Below are positions 8,909-18,224 of a stretch of DNA of 64,000 bases, piece by piece. Origin of the DNA: Xenorhabdus poinarii G6 (lineage in GTDB: Bacteria; Pseudomonadota; Gammaproteobacteria; Enterobacterales; Enterobacteriaceae); contig NZ_FO704551.1 in the NCBI RefSeq assembly GCF_000968175.1, positions 1,860,001-1,924,000 on the forward strand, written 5' to 3'. Position 1 is the first letter of the stretch, and each line of letters opens with the position of its first letter. The translations under genes and the position numbers were made by a program. Below the pieces are notes generated by a model that ran no database searches, had not been told where the DNA came from, and worked only from the letters and a program-made list of their open reading frames with translations.

Positions 8909-9952
8909 ATGAAAATAAAGCAGATAACGTCCAAAAAACGAAAGATCTTCTTATCCGCGATGATCGCCCTTGTTCTGATTATCATGGCGATAACCGGTAA
9001 AATAGGCAATGCGCATAAGCGTTTTCTCTCCGTCGCCACCGCATCCACAGGCGGAACTTATTATCCTATGGGGGTGGGTTTAGCAAATATTTGGAGTCAT
9101 CACCTGAAACACGAAAATATTCAAGTAACGGGGCAATCTTCCGCCGGTTCGATTGAAAATATTGATCTACTCCAAAAAAATGAAGCTCAACTCGCTATTT
9201 TACAAAGTTTAATCGCGGTCGAAGCCTATCAGGGAACCGGGAATTTCGAAAACCATCCTTATCAGGATCTGCGCTCTATCTCGATGCTTTGGCCTAATGT
9301 TGAACATTTTGTGTTATTAGACGATAAAATCCACGAGGAAACACTCAGTGATATTGCCGGACAGCGTTTTTCTGTCGGGCCACAAGCCAGCGGAACGGAA
9401 CAATCTACCCTGATTATTCTACAGGGTGTCAATCTCAGCAAACAAAATATTCATCCGGAATACCTTGGCTATGGTGATACCATTTCGGCTATGCGGGATG
9501 GTCGTCTTGACGGAGGGTCTTTACCGGCCGGCGTACCGGCATCAGCCATCACCGATATGTATGCCAGTGGCGTGCCGGCTCGCGTACTGAATGTCACAAA
9601 TGAACAACTGGAAAAAATTAACGCTATCGCCAATTCATGGTTTCGCTTTGTCATTGAGCCAGAAACTTATCCACGGCAAAAACAGCCCATTCACACGATC
9701 GCGCAACCCAATATTCTGATGACCTCCGGTAAGATCGATAAAAAAACAATCTACGAATTGACGAAAGTGATGTTTGAACATCAGAAAGAAGTGCGCCAAA
9801 TCCACAGCGCGGCAAAATATATTCAGCTTGAGAATGCCTTGAAAGGTGTTTCCGTTCCATTACATCCGGGGGCTTATCAATATTATCGTGAGATCGGTCT
9901 GAAGATCCCGCCATACCTTATACCGCCAGAGATGACGGCCAGAATCCGCTAA
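8909..9952 (+). CDS. TAXI family TRAP transporter solute-binding protein
   Basis: About 347 residues from ATG 8909 (an in-frame ATG at 8873 is possible, but the shorter form begins with a standard basic/hydrophobic signal segment). The mature part opens with the TAXI hallmark STGGTYYPMG. It ends about 80 bases before the fused TRAP permease, with which it forms an ion-gradient-driven uptake system. The binding protein captures the substrate in the periplasm. TAXI systems often take organic acids or glutamate-like ligands; the nearby 2-hydroxyglutarate oxidase favours a dicarboxylate, which is inference. Confidence 0.88.
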   Translation: MKIKQITSKKRKIFLSAMIALVLIIMAITGKIGNAHKRFLSVATASTGGTYYPMGVGLANIWSHHLKHENIQVTGQSSAGSIENIDLLQKNEAQLAILQSLIAVEAYQGTGNFENHPYQDLRSISMLWPNVEHFVLLDDKIHEETLSDIAGQRFSVGPQASGTEQSTLIILQGVNLSKQNIHPEYLGYGDTISAMRDGRLDGGSLPAGVPASAITDMYASGVPARVLNVTNEQLEKINAIANSWFRFVIEPETYPRQKQPIHTIAQPNILMTSGKIDKKTIYELTKVMFEHQKEVRQIHSAAKYIQLENALKGVSVPLHPGAYQYYREIGLKIPPYLIPPEMTARIR

Positions 9953-10029
9953 TAACTGTTTTTCATACTGAAACAGTGAGTTCGGGTTTATTTTCCTATC
10001 ATGTTATTGACCAATATTATGGAGTCACG

Positions 10030-11985
10030 ATGAACACTGATAATATAACGTCATCCACGGTTGATCTGGATAAAGAAACGGGTTCCGGCAACCGACATTT
10101 AATAGGCCCCTATTTGAAGTTAACAACGCTACTTGCTATCGCAATTTCCCTTTATGCTATTTATTCCAATGCGTTATCTAATACGCAGGAGTTTTATCGC
10201 AATACGACCTTTCTCGGCGGTATTCTGGTTTTAGGCTTTATTCTGTTTCCGATTTCCAAACGTTATTCGACATCCCGATTTAATTATTGGGATTACCTGT
10301 TTATTCTGCTGACATTGATCAGCTACGGCTATTTTTATTTGACTTACACTGACTTACATGTGGTGCGCAAAAGTCTTCCCAATACGACAGATTATGTCAT
10401 GGCGGTGGTGGGTATCGGTGTTTTATTTGAAGCAGCAAGACGCACAACCGGTTATTTCATCCCCGGTTTATCCCTGTTTGCGATTATCTATGCGCTGTTC
10501 GGTCAATACTTTATGGGGATTTTCGGCCATGCCGGATTTTCCGTTGAGCGCCTATTATTCCGGCTCTTTATGACCAGTGAAGGAATTTTTGGTATTACGC
10601 TCTCGACGGCATCAACCGCAATTATTGTTTTTATTCTTTTTGGTGCGTTCCTCAGTATTAGTGGTGCGACGGCATTATTCAATGATCTTGCGCTATCTAT
10701 CGCCGGACAGCGACGCGGCGGCCCCGCACAAGTTGCGGTCATTTCCTCCGCCTTAACCGGCTCACTGAGTGGTAGTGCCGTGGCCAATGTCGCGACAACC
10801 GGCACGTTCACTATCCCTTTGATGAAAAATATTGGGCTTTCGCCCCGCTTCGCTGGTGCTGTAGAAGCGGCGGCATCAACGGGCGGTATGATCATGCCAC
10901 CGATCATGGGCGCTGCCGCCTTTATCATGGCCGGCTTTTTAGGCCTCTCCTATCTTACGATTGTGATTGCCGCCATTATCCCGGCGCTGCTCTATTACTT
11001 AGCCTTAATTATTGCTATTGATCTGGAAGCCAAAAAACAGGGGTTACAAGGCATTAGCAAAGAAAACCTACCAAAAATCAAAGCGATTCTAAAAGCCCGT
11101 GGCCTATTATTGCTGCCGCTATTTATCGTGATTGGGACATTGTTGACGGGAAAAACACCGATTTATGCCGGTTTTCTCGGCATTATCTCAATTATTGTTG
11201 CAAGCTGGATCACGCCGGATACATCCGTCCGCATGACCCCAAAGAAAATCGCCGCGGCACTGCATGAAGCCGCTCGTGGCGCGATTCAAGTGACCATCGC
11301 TTGCGCTGCCATCGGGGTGATCATCTGTGTTGTCACCATGACGGGCATTGGCTCAACGCTGGCTTTCAACATTGTCTCCCTCACCAACAATACGCTATGG
11401 CTGATCCTGTTGGTCGTGATGATGGTTTGCATCGTGCTCAGCATGGGGCTTCCTTCAACCGCCTTATACATTGTCGTTGCGGTGACAGTGTCACCAATAT
11501 TAATCAAAGCCGGTGTTTTGCCATTAGCCGCTCATTTCTTTGTTTTCTGGTTTGGTGCACTTTCCAATATTACCCCCCCTGTCGCACTTGCCAGCTACAC
11601 GGCTGCCAGCATTGCCCGTGCTGATCCCATGGAAACATCATGGTATGCGCTACGTCTGGCGCTACCGGGTTTTATCATTCCCTTTATTTTGGTGTACAAC
11701 CCGGCGTTATTGATACAAGGTGATGATGTAAACGCCATATCCATTAGCTATATGATCCTGACAGCCCTGATTGGCATCTATTCACTTTCCATTGCCAGCG
11801 CGAATTTCTGGCTGCAAAAAACCCATTGGTTAGAAAGGTTTTTCTTTGCTATTGCAGCCATTCTCTTAATCAAACCGGGCGTGCTGACGGATTTGGCCGG
11901 CGTAATCTTGATTATCGTGGCAGGTGTTATGCATCTCTGGCGCAATAAATCAACACGCCAATGGGAACATAAAGGACAGCCGTAG
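10030..11985 (+). CDS. TRAP transporter fused permease (4TM + 12TM)
   Basis: 651 residues from ATG 10030 (GGAG 7 bases upstream; a longer frame to 9976 has no such site). The first ~150 residues hold four hydrophobic helices equivalent to the small TRAP subunit. The rest is the large DctM-like domain, with conserved GSLSGSAVANVATTG and GGMIMPPIMGA segments and a run of about 12 helices. Such fusions accompany TAXI binding proteins, as here. A sodium-coupled secondary importer in the inner membrane. Confidence 0.92.
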   Translation: MNTDNITSSTVDLDKETGSGNRHLIGPYLKLTTLLAIAISLYAIYSNALSNTQEFYRNTTFLGGILVLGFILFPISKRYSTSRFNYWDYLFILLTLISYGYFYLTYTDLHVVRKSLPNTTDYVMAVVGIGVLFEAARRTTGYFIPGLSLFAIIYALFGQYFMGIFGHAGFSVERLLFRLFMTSEGIFGITLSTASTAIIVFILFGAFLSISGATALFNDLALSIAGQRRGGPAQVAVISSALTGSLSGSAVANVATTGTFTIPLMKNIGLSPRFAGAVEAAASTGGMIMPPIMGAAAFIMAGFLGLSYLTIVIAAIIPALLYYLALIIAIDLEAKKQGLQGISKENLPKIKAILKARGLLLLPLFIVIGTLLTGKTPIYAGFLGIISIIVASWITPDTSVRMTPKKIAAALHEAARGAIQVTIACAAIGVIICVVTMTGIGSTLAFNIVSLTNNTLWLILLVVMMVCIVLSMGLPSTALYIVVAVTVSPILIKAGVLPLAAHFFVFWFGALSNITPPVALASYTAASIARADPMETSWYALRLALPGFIIPFILVYNPALLIQGDDVNAISISYMILTALIGIYSLSIASANFWLQKTHWLERFFFAIAAILLIKPGVLTDLAGVILIIVAGVMHLWRNKSTRQWEHKGQP

Positions 11986-12083
11986 ATGGCAACAACATAG
12001 TGCAACAGCAACATAGTGCAACGAAAATAACACAGTGAAACAAAAAATAGCGCAATAAAAAAATGATAAGGAACACACCGAAC

Positions 12084-13274
12084 ATGTATGACGTGATAAT
12101 CATTGGGGCAGGATTAGTCGGGCTTGGCACCGCCAATGCCCTGCAAGAACAACATCCACACCTGCGTTTACTGATATTAGATAAAGAAAATGGCGTGGCA
12201 GCACATCAAAGCGGTCATAACAGTAATGTGGTTCATTCCGGTATTTATTACACACCAGGAAGTTTAAAAGCACAGTTGGCGAAACAAGGCAATCGCACAA
12301 TATACCAGTTTTGTCAGCAACATGGTTTGTATTACGACCGTTGCGGTAAAGTGATTGTTGCCACACAGCTCAAAGAGCTGCCTTTACTGGAAAATATCTA
12401 CCAGCGAGGATTGAAAAACGGCCTTGAAGTCACCTCCCTTTCGCAAGACCAACTCAACGCGCGCGAACCGTATGTTAATGGGCTTGAAGCCATCCTGGTG
12501 CCCGATGCGGGGATTGTCAATTACCCAGAAATTGCGGCAAAACTGGCGGAAATCATTCAGACCAGAGGCGGAGATATTCATTATCAGCAGCAGGTTCAGC
12601 GGATTCGTGAACATCATGATCACGTTGAAATCATCACTCAACATACCCGTTATCAGGCTAAATGGCTGGTAAATTGTGCCGGATTACACAGTGACAGGAT
12701 CGCCAAACTGGCGGGTTATGAAACCGGCATGAAGATCGTGCCCTTCCGGGGGGAATATTATGTCCTGGACAGCAGTAAAAACTATCTGGTTAATCATCTG
12801 ATTTACCCCGTCCCCAATCCCGATTTTCCCTTCCTCGGCGTTCATTTTACACGGATGCATAATGGCAAGCGGGATGTCGGTCCCAATGCGGTACTGGCCT
12901 TTAAACGCGAGGGCTATCGCAAAACTGATTTTAATCCGCGGGATCTTGCTGAGGTACTGACTTATAAAGGTTTTTGGAAGATTGCTACACGCTATTTTTG
13001 TGAAGGCATGGCCGAAATGCGTCGCTCCTTTTCACGCCAACTGTTTACAGAAAATGCCCGCCAGCTTATTCCTGATTTACAACCGGAAGACATTACACCA
13101 GGGCCAGCCGGGGTACGCGCCCAGGCGCTCACAAACGAGGGTAAATTGGTAGATGATTTTCATTTTGTCAAAGGTCGTCGCTCACTGCATGTCTGCAATG
13201 CGCCTTCCCCCGCAGCGACGGCTTCCATAGAGATTGGCAGGGAGATTATACGGCGCTATTTCGCTGAGCTTTAA
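12084..13274 (+). CDS. lhgO: L-2-hydroxyglutarate oxidase
   Basis: 396 residues if started at the ATG at 12084 (MYDVIIIGAG, matching the family start; AAGGAAC upstream), although the ATG at 12063 is also in frame. It carries the FAD-binding GAGLVGLGTA motif, HQSGHNSNVVHSGIYY, PFRGEYY and GPNAVLAFKREGYRK, all highly conserved in LhgO (YgaF), and the C-terminal CNAPSPAATAS. It oxidises L-2-hydroxyglutarate to 2-oxoglutarate, feeding electrons to the quinone pool at the membrane. Located 98 bases after the TRAP permease, it may act on the imported substrate. Confidence 0.93.
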   Translation: MYDVIIIGAGLVGLGTANALQEQHPHLRLLILDKENGVAAHQSGHNSNVVHSGIYYTPGSLKAQLAKQGNRTIYQFCQQHGLYYDRCGKVIVATQLKELPLLENIYQRGLKNGLEVTSLSQDQLNAREPYVNGLEAILVPDAGIVNYPEIAAKLAEIIQTRGGDIHYQQQVQRIREHHDHVEIITQHTRYQAKWLVNCAGLHSDRIAKLAGYETGMKIVPFRGEYYVLDSSKNYLVNHLIYPVPNPDFPFLGVHFTRMHNGKRDVGPNAVLAFKREGYRKTDFNPRDLAEVLTYKGFWKIATRYFCEGMAEMRRSFSRQLFTENARQLIPDLQPEDITPGPAGVRAQALTNEGKLVDDFHFVKGRRSLHVCNAPSPAATASIEIGREIIRRYFAEL

Positions 13275-13358
13275 CGATTAACTGGCTGAACTGTGAATTT
13301 ACGCGATCAACGCCTGCCGCTTTCTTCGTCAACCATCACGCGACAGGCGCTGTCATCT

Positions 13359-13928
13359 TCACCCGACAGGACGTAAATCAACCCACAACAATTGACTATC
13401 CGCAATCAGTGGCTTAATAACCCCTTCCCGAATATCCGGCAACCACCATGCCCCCTGACCAAAAGCCAACTGGACACAACTCGCCCCAGTCATTTCCCAT
13501 CGACCTTTTAACACATAAAGTACACCACTGTGCGCTGTCGGCAGTAAACGTTCATCGGAAACCAGCGAGACTTCGGAAGCCCAACAAGAACGGCGGGTCA
13601 TGATATTGAAACACTGAACGGAATCATGCAGTAACTCTGCATGGCTCTGAATATCCCCCGAAAAATGAAATGGGGTCATTTTTTTCACCAATTCGTGCTC
13701 CAAAAAACCTGGACTGGTCAGACGGACGCCCTTTCCTTTTAATAACACGATTGAGCGTTCAATATCTGGAAATTGCCTCAATAGCCCATTTTGATGGATA
13801 GTGGTAAAACAGGCTCGCCAGGCAAAATCATCAGACACAGGCCAGCAAACAATATCTCTTGTTTCACCTTGACCTTCAGGCCACTGCACTCTTGGTAATG
13901 TCGCATAATCGAAACATTTCATTTTCAT
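13359..13928 (-). CDS. HutD/Ves family cupin-like protein
   Basis: 189 residues. The order of conserved pieces matches the Ves/HutD family: GETRDIVCWP, DFAWRACFTTI, FPDIERSIVLLKG, FNIMTRR. This is a bicupin-like fold. Family members occur with histidine-use operons (HutD) or as the cold-inducible Ves protein of E. coli, and their biochemical role is not established. Convergent with lhgO and 48 bases downstream of the MocR-type regulator on the same strand, so possibly co-transcribed with it. Confidence 0.82.
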   Translation of the reverse strand: MKMKCFDYATLPRVQWPEGQGETRDIVCWPVSDDFAWRACFTTIHQNGLLRQFPDIERSIVLLKGKGVRLTSPGFLEHELVKKMTPFHFSGDIQSHAELLHDSVQCFNIMTRRSCWASEVSLVSDERLLPTAHSGVLYVLKGRWEMTGASCVQLAFGQGAWWLPDIREGVIKPLIADSQLLWVDLRPVG

Positions 13929-13976
13929 GCCGCTCCCTCATCGTTTTTATATTTGGTTTACCCTGTTCTAACATAA

Positions 13977-15392
13977 TCAATATTCAAGAAGCGTGCGACA
14001 AATATTCCCCAGTTCCTGCATTGCCGCAGCCTGAATATCATTCCAGGCAAATGACGTATTCAAACGAAAAGCATGATCAAATTGAGCACTGGTGGAAAAC
14101 ATACTGCCCGGCGCAATGCTGATATTCTTTGCCAGTGCCCGTTGGTAGAGCTCGTTAGCATTAAAAGGCGGTTCAAATTCCAGCCAGAGAAAATAGCCAC
14201 CCCGCGCACTGTTAACTTTCACCGATGGGGGAAAGTATTCGCTGATTGCCCATAACATCCGGTTTTGCCGCTGTTCCAACTGCCGTCTTAACCGACGCAG
14301 GTGATTATCATAGCCGCCTTGAGCCAAATAATCTGCAATCGCCAACTGCGTTGGTATACTGGCAGACACTGTGCTCATCATCTGTAACTGCTGAATTTTC
14401 CGCGCATGTTTGCCGGCGGCAACCCACCCGACCCGATAACCGGGCGCAAGGCATTTTGAAAATGATGAACAGTGCATGAAATTATTTTCGCTATCCCAGG
14501 CTTTTATTGGGGGCGGCGGTGTCTGTTCGAAATACAATTCGCCATAGACATCATCTTCAATCAAGGCAACCTGGTTCTGATTCAGGATCGCGACTAATTG
14601 CTGCTTCTTTTCAGATGGCATTGTGCTGCACAGCGGATTTTGAAAACGTGACATCAACCAACAGGCTTTGATTGGATATTTCTGCACAATCTTTGCTAAC
14701 GTATCCAAATCAATACCGGTATGCGGATCAGTTTTAATGGCAATGGCTTTCAAACGTAACCGTTCTATTGCCTGTAGTGCGCCATAAAAAGCTGGCGATT
14801 CAATCACAACCCAATCCCCCGGCGACGTCACGGATTGCAAGCTAAAACTTAATGATTCCATTGCACCGGCCGTAATCACGATTTCATCAGGGGAGACATG
14901 GATACCGTGAGAAGCGTAGCGTCGGGAGATGTTACGCCGTAACTTTTCGTTGCCCGGCGGTAAATTCGCTAAAGAACTGTGGGGCACAAAGCGACGAGCA
15001 ACGGAGGCCAGTATTTTTGATAACTTAGGTTCAACCAGTAAAGACGGATCAAGAAATGCTGAACCAAAAGGGACCATTTGTGGGTCTTTACAGGCTTGCA
15101 ACACATCAAAAATAGACGCACTGATCGCCACATTTTCGCTTAAATTAAGCTCTTTCCCTCCCTTTGCCGCGGCAAAAGGTTTTAATCGGGTAGCCACATA
15201 ATAGCCCGATTGTGGGCGCGCCACGATCCATCCCTGACTTTCAAGCAACTGGTAGGCTTGCAGCACGGTCATTAAACTTAGACCTGACGACTTAACTGAT
15301 TCCCGCAATGAGGGTAATCTATCCCCCACAAGCCAAATATCGTCTTCTATTTGTTGGCGGATCATGCCGGCCAATTGCTCGTAACGTGTCAT
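13977..15392 (-). CDS. MocR-type GntR regulator with aminotransferase domain (YdcR-like)
   Basis: 471 residues: an N-terminal GntR winged helix (residues 1-70, RYEQLAGMIRQQIEDDIW... PSLRE) joined to a fold-type I PLP aminotransferase domain. The PLP lysine is in SFSKCLAPGYRVGWV. It resembles YdcR-like MocR regulators, which sense PLP or an amino-acid adduct. Divergent from the cytochrome bd operon, with a 208-base shared upstream region, and upstream of the ves-like gene. The target is not evident. Confidence 0.88.
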   Translation of the reverse strand: MTRYEQLAGMIRQQIEDDIWLVGDRLPSLRESVKSSGLSLMTVLQAYQLLESQGWIVARPQSGYYVATRLKPFAAAKGGKELNLSENVAISASIFDVLQACKDPQMVPFGSAFLDPSLLVEPKLSKILASVARRFVPHSSLANLPPGNEKLRRNISRRYASHGIHVSPDEIVITAGAMESLSFSLQSVTSPGDWVVIESPAFYGALQAIERLRLKAIAIKTDPHTGIDLDTLAKIVQKYPIKACWLMSRFQNPLCSTMPSEKKQQLVAILNQNQVALIEDDVYGELYFEQTPPPPIKAWDSENNFMHCSSFSKCLAPGYRVGWVAAGKHARKIQQLQMMSTVSASIPTQLAIADYLAQGGYDNHLRRLRRQLEQRQNRMLWAISEYFPPSVKVNSARGGYFLWLEFEPPFNANELYQRALAKNISIAPGSMFSTSAQFDHAFRLNTSFAWNDIQAAAMQELGNICRTLLEY

Positions 15393-15600
15393 CTGTCTGA
15401 CCTTTTTTTCATCTGTTATTGGTCACCAATGAGAAATCGCCAATCTGGTACTTTGTCTCTGTCACTGGCTTTTATGCAAACTGTTATAGTCGATAAACAA
15501 AAAATTGTCACTATTATACCTCAAATCTCTGTGTTCTACTTATCTGCACTTTCCTATGTGGTTTACCCCTATACCCCATCGATTTCAATAAGAGGTCACT

Positions 15601-16953
15601 ATGTCAGGGTTAAGTGCCCTTGAACTGGCAAGAATACAATTTGCGTTCACGGTTTCTTTTCACATTATTTTTCCGGCCATTACGATAGGTTTGGCGAGCT
15701 TTCTGGCTGTATTGGAAGGCTTATGGCTGAAGACACGTAATACGGATTACAAAACGTTATATCACTTCTGGTCAAAAATTTTTGCGGTCAATTTCGGGAT
15801 GGGCGTCGTTTCCGGTTTAGTAATGGCTTATCAATTCGGTACTAACTGGAGTTTCTTTTCGGATTTTGCCGGTACGATCACCGGTCCTTTGTTGGTTTAT
15901 GAAGTGCTGACCGCCTTTTTCCTGGAAGCAGGATTCCTTGGTGTGATGCTGTTTGGCTGGTATCGGGTTGGGGAAAAGTTACACTTTTTCGCAACGTGCA
16001 TGGTGGCACTCGGCACGATTATTTCCACATTCTGGATCCTGGCCTCCAATAGTTGGATGCAGACACCACAAGGCTATGAAATTGTTAATCATCAGGTTGT
16101 TCCCGTTGACTGGTTCGCCGTGGTGTTTAACCCCTCCTTTCCTTATCGTCTGCTGCATATGGGAACGGCGGCATTTCTTGCCTCCGCGTTTTTCATTGCG
16201 GCTTCGGCGGCCTGGCATTTGCAAAAAGGCCATGATTCATCTGCTATGCGAAAAATGTTGTCAATGGCAATGTGGATGATCCTGATTATTGCGCCATTAC
16301 AAGCCATGATTGGTGATATACACGGCCTGAATACATTAAAACACCAGCCGGCTAAAGTTGCAGCGATGGAAGGTCATTGGGAAAATCAACCGAGTGAAGC
16401 CACTCCGTTGATTTTATTTGGTATTCCTAATCAAACAGCGGAAGAAACTCAATATGCGATCAAGATCCCCTATCTCGCCAGCCTGATCCTGACACACAGT
16501 CTGGATAAACAAGTTCCGGCACTGAAAGAATTTGCCCCGGAAGATCGCCCAAATGTCTTTATGGTGTTTTGGTCATTCCGCGTCATGGTAGGATTGGGTA
16601 TTTTGATGATTTTCGCCGGAGTTTGGGGATTATGGCTACGTTATCATCAGCGTTTGTATAATAATCCGGTATTTCTCCGTTTTATGACTTTCATGGCGCC
16701 TTCCGGTCTGATAGCGATCCTGGCGGGCTGGTTCACCACAGAAATTGGCCGTCAACCATGGGTTGTCTATGGTTTGATGCGTACCAAAGATGCAGCTTCA
16801 GCGCATGGTGAACTCCATATGAGCATTAGCCTGCTGATTTTCTTTGTCGTCTACTCAGCCGTTTTTGGTATCGGTTATGCCTATATGATGAAACTGATCC
16901 GGAAAGGTCTGCCACAAATCCCAAACGTCAATCCCGCATTAAGGAGTCAGTAA
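15601..16953 (+). CDS. cioA: Cytochrome bd-type (cyanide-insensitive) oxidase subunit I
   Basis: 450 residues with a good AAGAGGT ribosome site. Subunit I of a bd quinol oxidase: N-terminal LARIQFAFTVSFHIIFPA with a haem-ligand His, FAVNFGMGVVSGLVMAYQFG, and the later YRLLHMGTAAFLAS with the second axial His. The quinol loop is of the short type, which places it nearer CioA/AppC-like than E. coli CydA. It reduces oxygen to water in the inner membrane at low oxygen or when haem-copper oxidases are poisoned. The next gene starts one base after its stop. Confidence 0.93.
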   Translation: MSGLSALELARIQFAFTVSFHIIFPAITIGLASFLAVLEGLWLKTRNTDYKTLYHFWSKIFAVNFGMGVVSGLVMAYQFGTNWSFFSDFAGTITGPLLVYEVLTAFFLEAGFLGVMLFGWYRVGEKLHFFATCMVALGTIISTFWILASNSWMQTPQGYEIVNHQVVPVDWFAVVFNPSFPYRLLHMGTAAFLASAFFIAASAAWHLQKGHDSSAMRKMLSMAMWMILIIAPLQAMIGDIHGLNTLKHQPAKVAAMEGHWENQPSEATPLILFGIPNQTAEETQYAIKIPYLASLILTHSLDKQVPALKEFAPEDRPNVFMVFWSFRVMVGLGILMIFAGVWGLWLRYHQRLYNNPVFLRFMTFMAPSGLIAILAGWFTTEIGRQPWVVYGLMRTKDAASAHGELHMSISLLIFFVVYSAVFGIGYAYMMKLIRKGLPQIPNVNPALRSQ

Positions 16954-17961
16954 ATGGGTATTGATCTTCCTTTCATTTGGTTCATTATCATTATCTTCAG
17001 TATCATGATGTATATCGTCATGGATGGCTTTGATCTTGGTATTGGTATTTTGTATCCCACCATTCAGGGGCAATCTGATCGTGACTTAATGATGAATTCG
17101 GTTGCTCCCGTCTGGGATGGCAATGAAACCTGGTTAGTCCTGGGCGGTGCCGGATTATTTGGCGCATTTCCATTGGCTTATGCCGTGGTTCTGGATGCAT
17201 TGGCTATCCCATTAACCGTGATGTTATTCGGCCTGATCTTTCGTGGCGTTGCTTTTGAATTTCGTTTCAAAGCCACACCAAAACATCAACACCTCTGGGA
17301 TAAGGCGTTTATTGCCGGTTCAATCCTGGCTACCTTTATGCAAGGTACGGTTGTTGGCGCCGTTATTGAGGGTTTCCCTGTCGAAAACCGTGCTTATACT
17401 GGTAGTTATTTCGCCTGGCTGATGCCTTTTCCGCTGTTTTGTGGTGGCGGCCTGGTCATCGCTTATGCCTTATTGGGATGTGGCTGGCTAATCATGAAAA
17501 CCGAAGGGCGGTTGCAACAACAGATGTATCGTATTCTGCGTCCCCTGACTTTGCTGATGTTAACGATAATTGCCATTATCAGTATCTGGACACCCCTTGC
17601 CCATTCAACCATAACTGAGCGCTGGTTTAGCTTGCCGAACCTGTTTTTCTTCGTACCCGTCCCCTTACTGGTCGTGTGGTCAGGTTGGCAATTATGGAAA
17701 GCGAATCAGAACTCAAGCCATTACACTCCGTTTCTGACGGCACTATTACTGATTTTTATGGGGTTCACTGGATTGGGGATCAGCCTCTGGCCAATGATTA
17801 TCCCGCCTTTCATTAGCTTTGAAGATGCAGCTTCACCTCCCCAATCATTAGGTTTTATGCTGGTTGGCGCGCTGTTCATTATCCCGATCATTCTGACTTA
17901 TACCTTTTGGAGTTATTATGTCTTCCGAGGAAAAATCACACATGAACAAGGCTACCATTAA
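16954..17961 (+). CDS. cioB: Cytochrome bd-type oxidase subunit II
   Basis: 335 residues, multi-helix, with the family signatures MYIVMDGFDLGIGILYP near the N terminus and VAPVWDGNETWLVLGG. Its start abuts the stop of subunit I, so the two are translated from one transcript and form the oxidase heterodimer. The 3' end overlaps the small third ORF. Confidence 0.93.
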   Translation: MGIDLPFIWFIIIIFSIMMYIVMDGFDLGIGILYPTIQGQSDRDLMMNSVAPVWDGNETWLVLGGAGLFGAFPLAYAVVLDALAIPLTVMLFGLIFRGVAFEFRFKATPKHQHLWDKAFIAGSILATFMQGTVVGAVIEGFPVENRAYTGSYFAWLMPFPLFCGGGLVIAYALLGCGWLIMKTEGRLQQQMYRILRPLTLLMLTIIAIISIWTPLAHSTITERWFSLPNLFFFVPVPLLVVWSGWQLWKANQNSSHYTPFLTALLLIFMGFTGLGISLWPMIIPPFISFEDAASPPQSLGFMLVGALFIIPIILTYTFWSYYVFRGKITHEQGYH

Positions 17962-18100
17962 AATAACACCACAACCGCCTTCACTGTGGCAACGCCTGGG
18001 TTGGTTAGTCGCAATTTGGCTTTGCAGTGTACTGGCTTTATACGCAGTATCAACATTGTTTCGTGCTTTAATGACACTGGCGGGCATGAAAGTGAGGTGA
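17942..18100 (+). CDS. Small membrane subunit of bd oxidase (DUF2474, CydX-like)
   Basis: 52 residues from the ATG at 17942, overlapping the end of cioB by 20 bases, with GAGGAA upstream inside cioB. One membrane helix follows a basic proline-rich start (PPSLWQRLGWLVAIW). Proteins of this size and sequence (DUF2474) accompany CioAB-type oxidases and are thought to stabilise the complex as CydX does for CydAB. A longer in-frame start at 17918 is less likely. Confidence 0.85.
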   Translation: MNKATIKITPQPPSLWQRLGWLVAIWLCSVLALYAVSTLFRALMTLAGMKVR

Positions 18101-18224
18101 TAGCGCACCTTTTTTAATTCATTCAGCTGAGGTTTTGATCAGGGTAACAGGAGAATTATTTAACTGATGAAAACCTTAGCTGATAATCCAGTCGATGGCA
18201 TTATCGATGACAATGCCACAATCG

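Noticed and set aside
10503..10928. 141-codon - strand ORF inside the TRAP permease
   Set aside because: Antisense shadow of conserved membrane-helix coding sequence; no ribosome site or domain.
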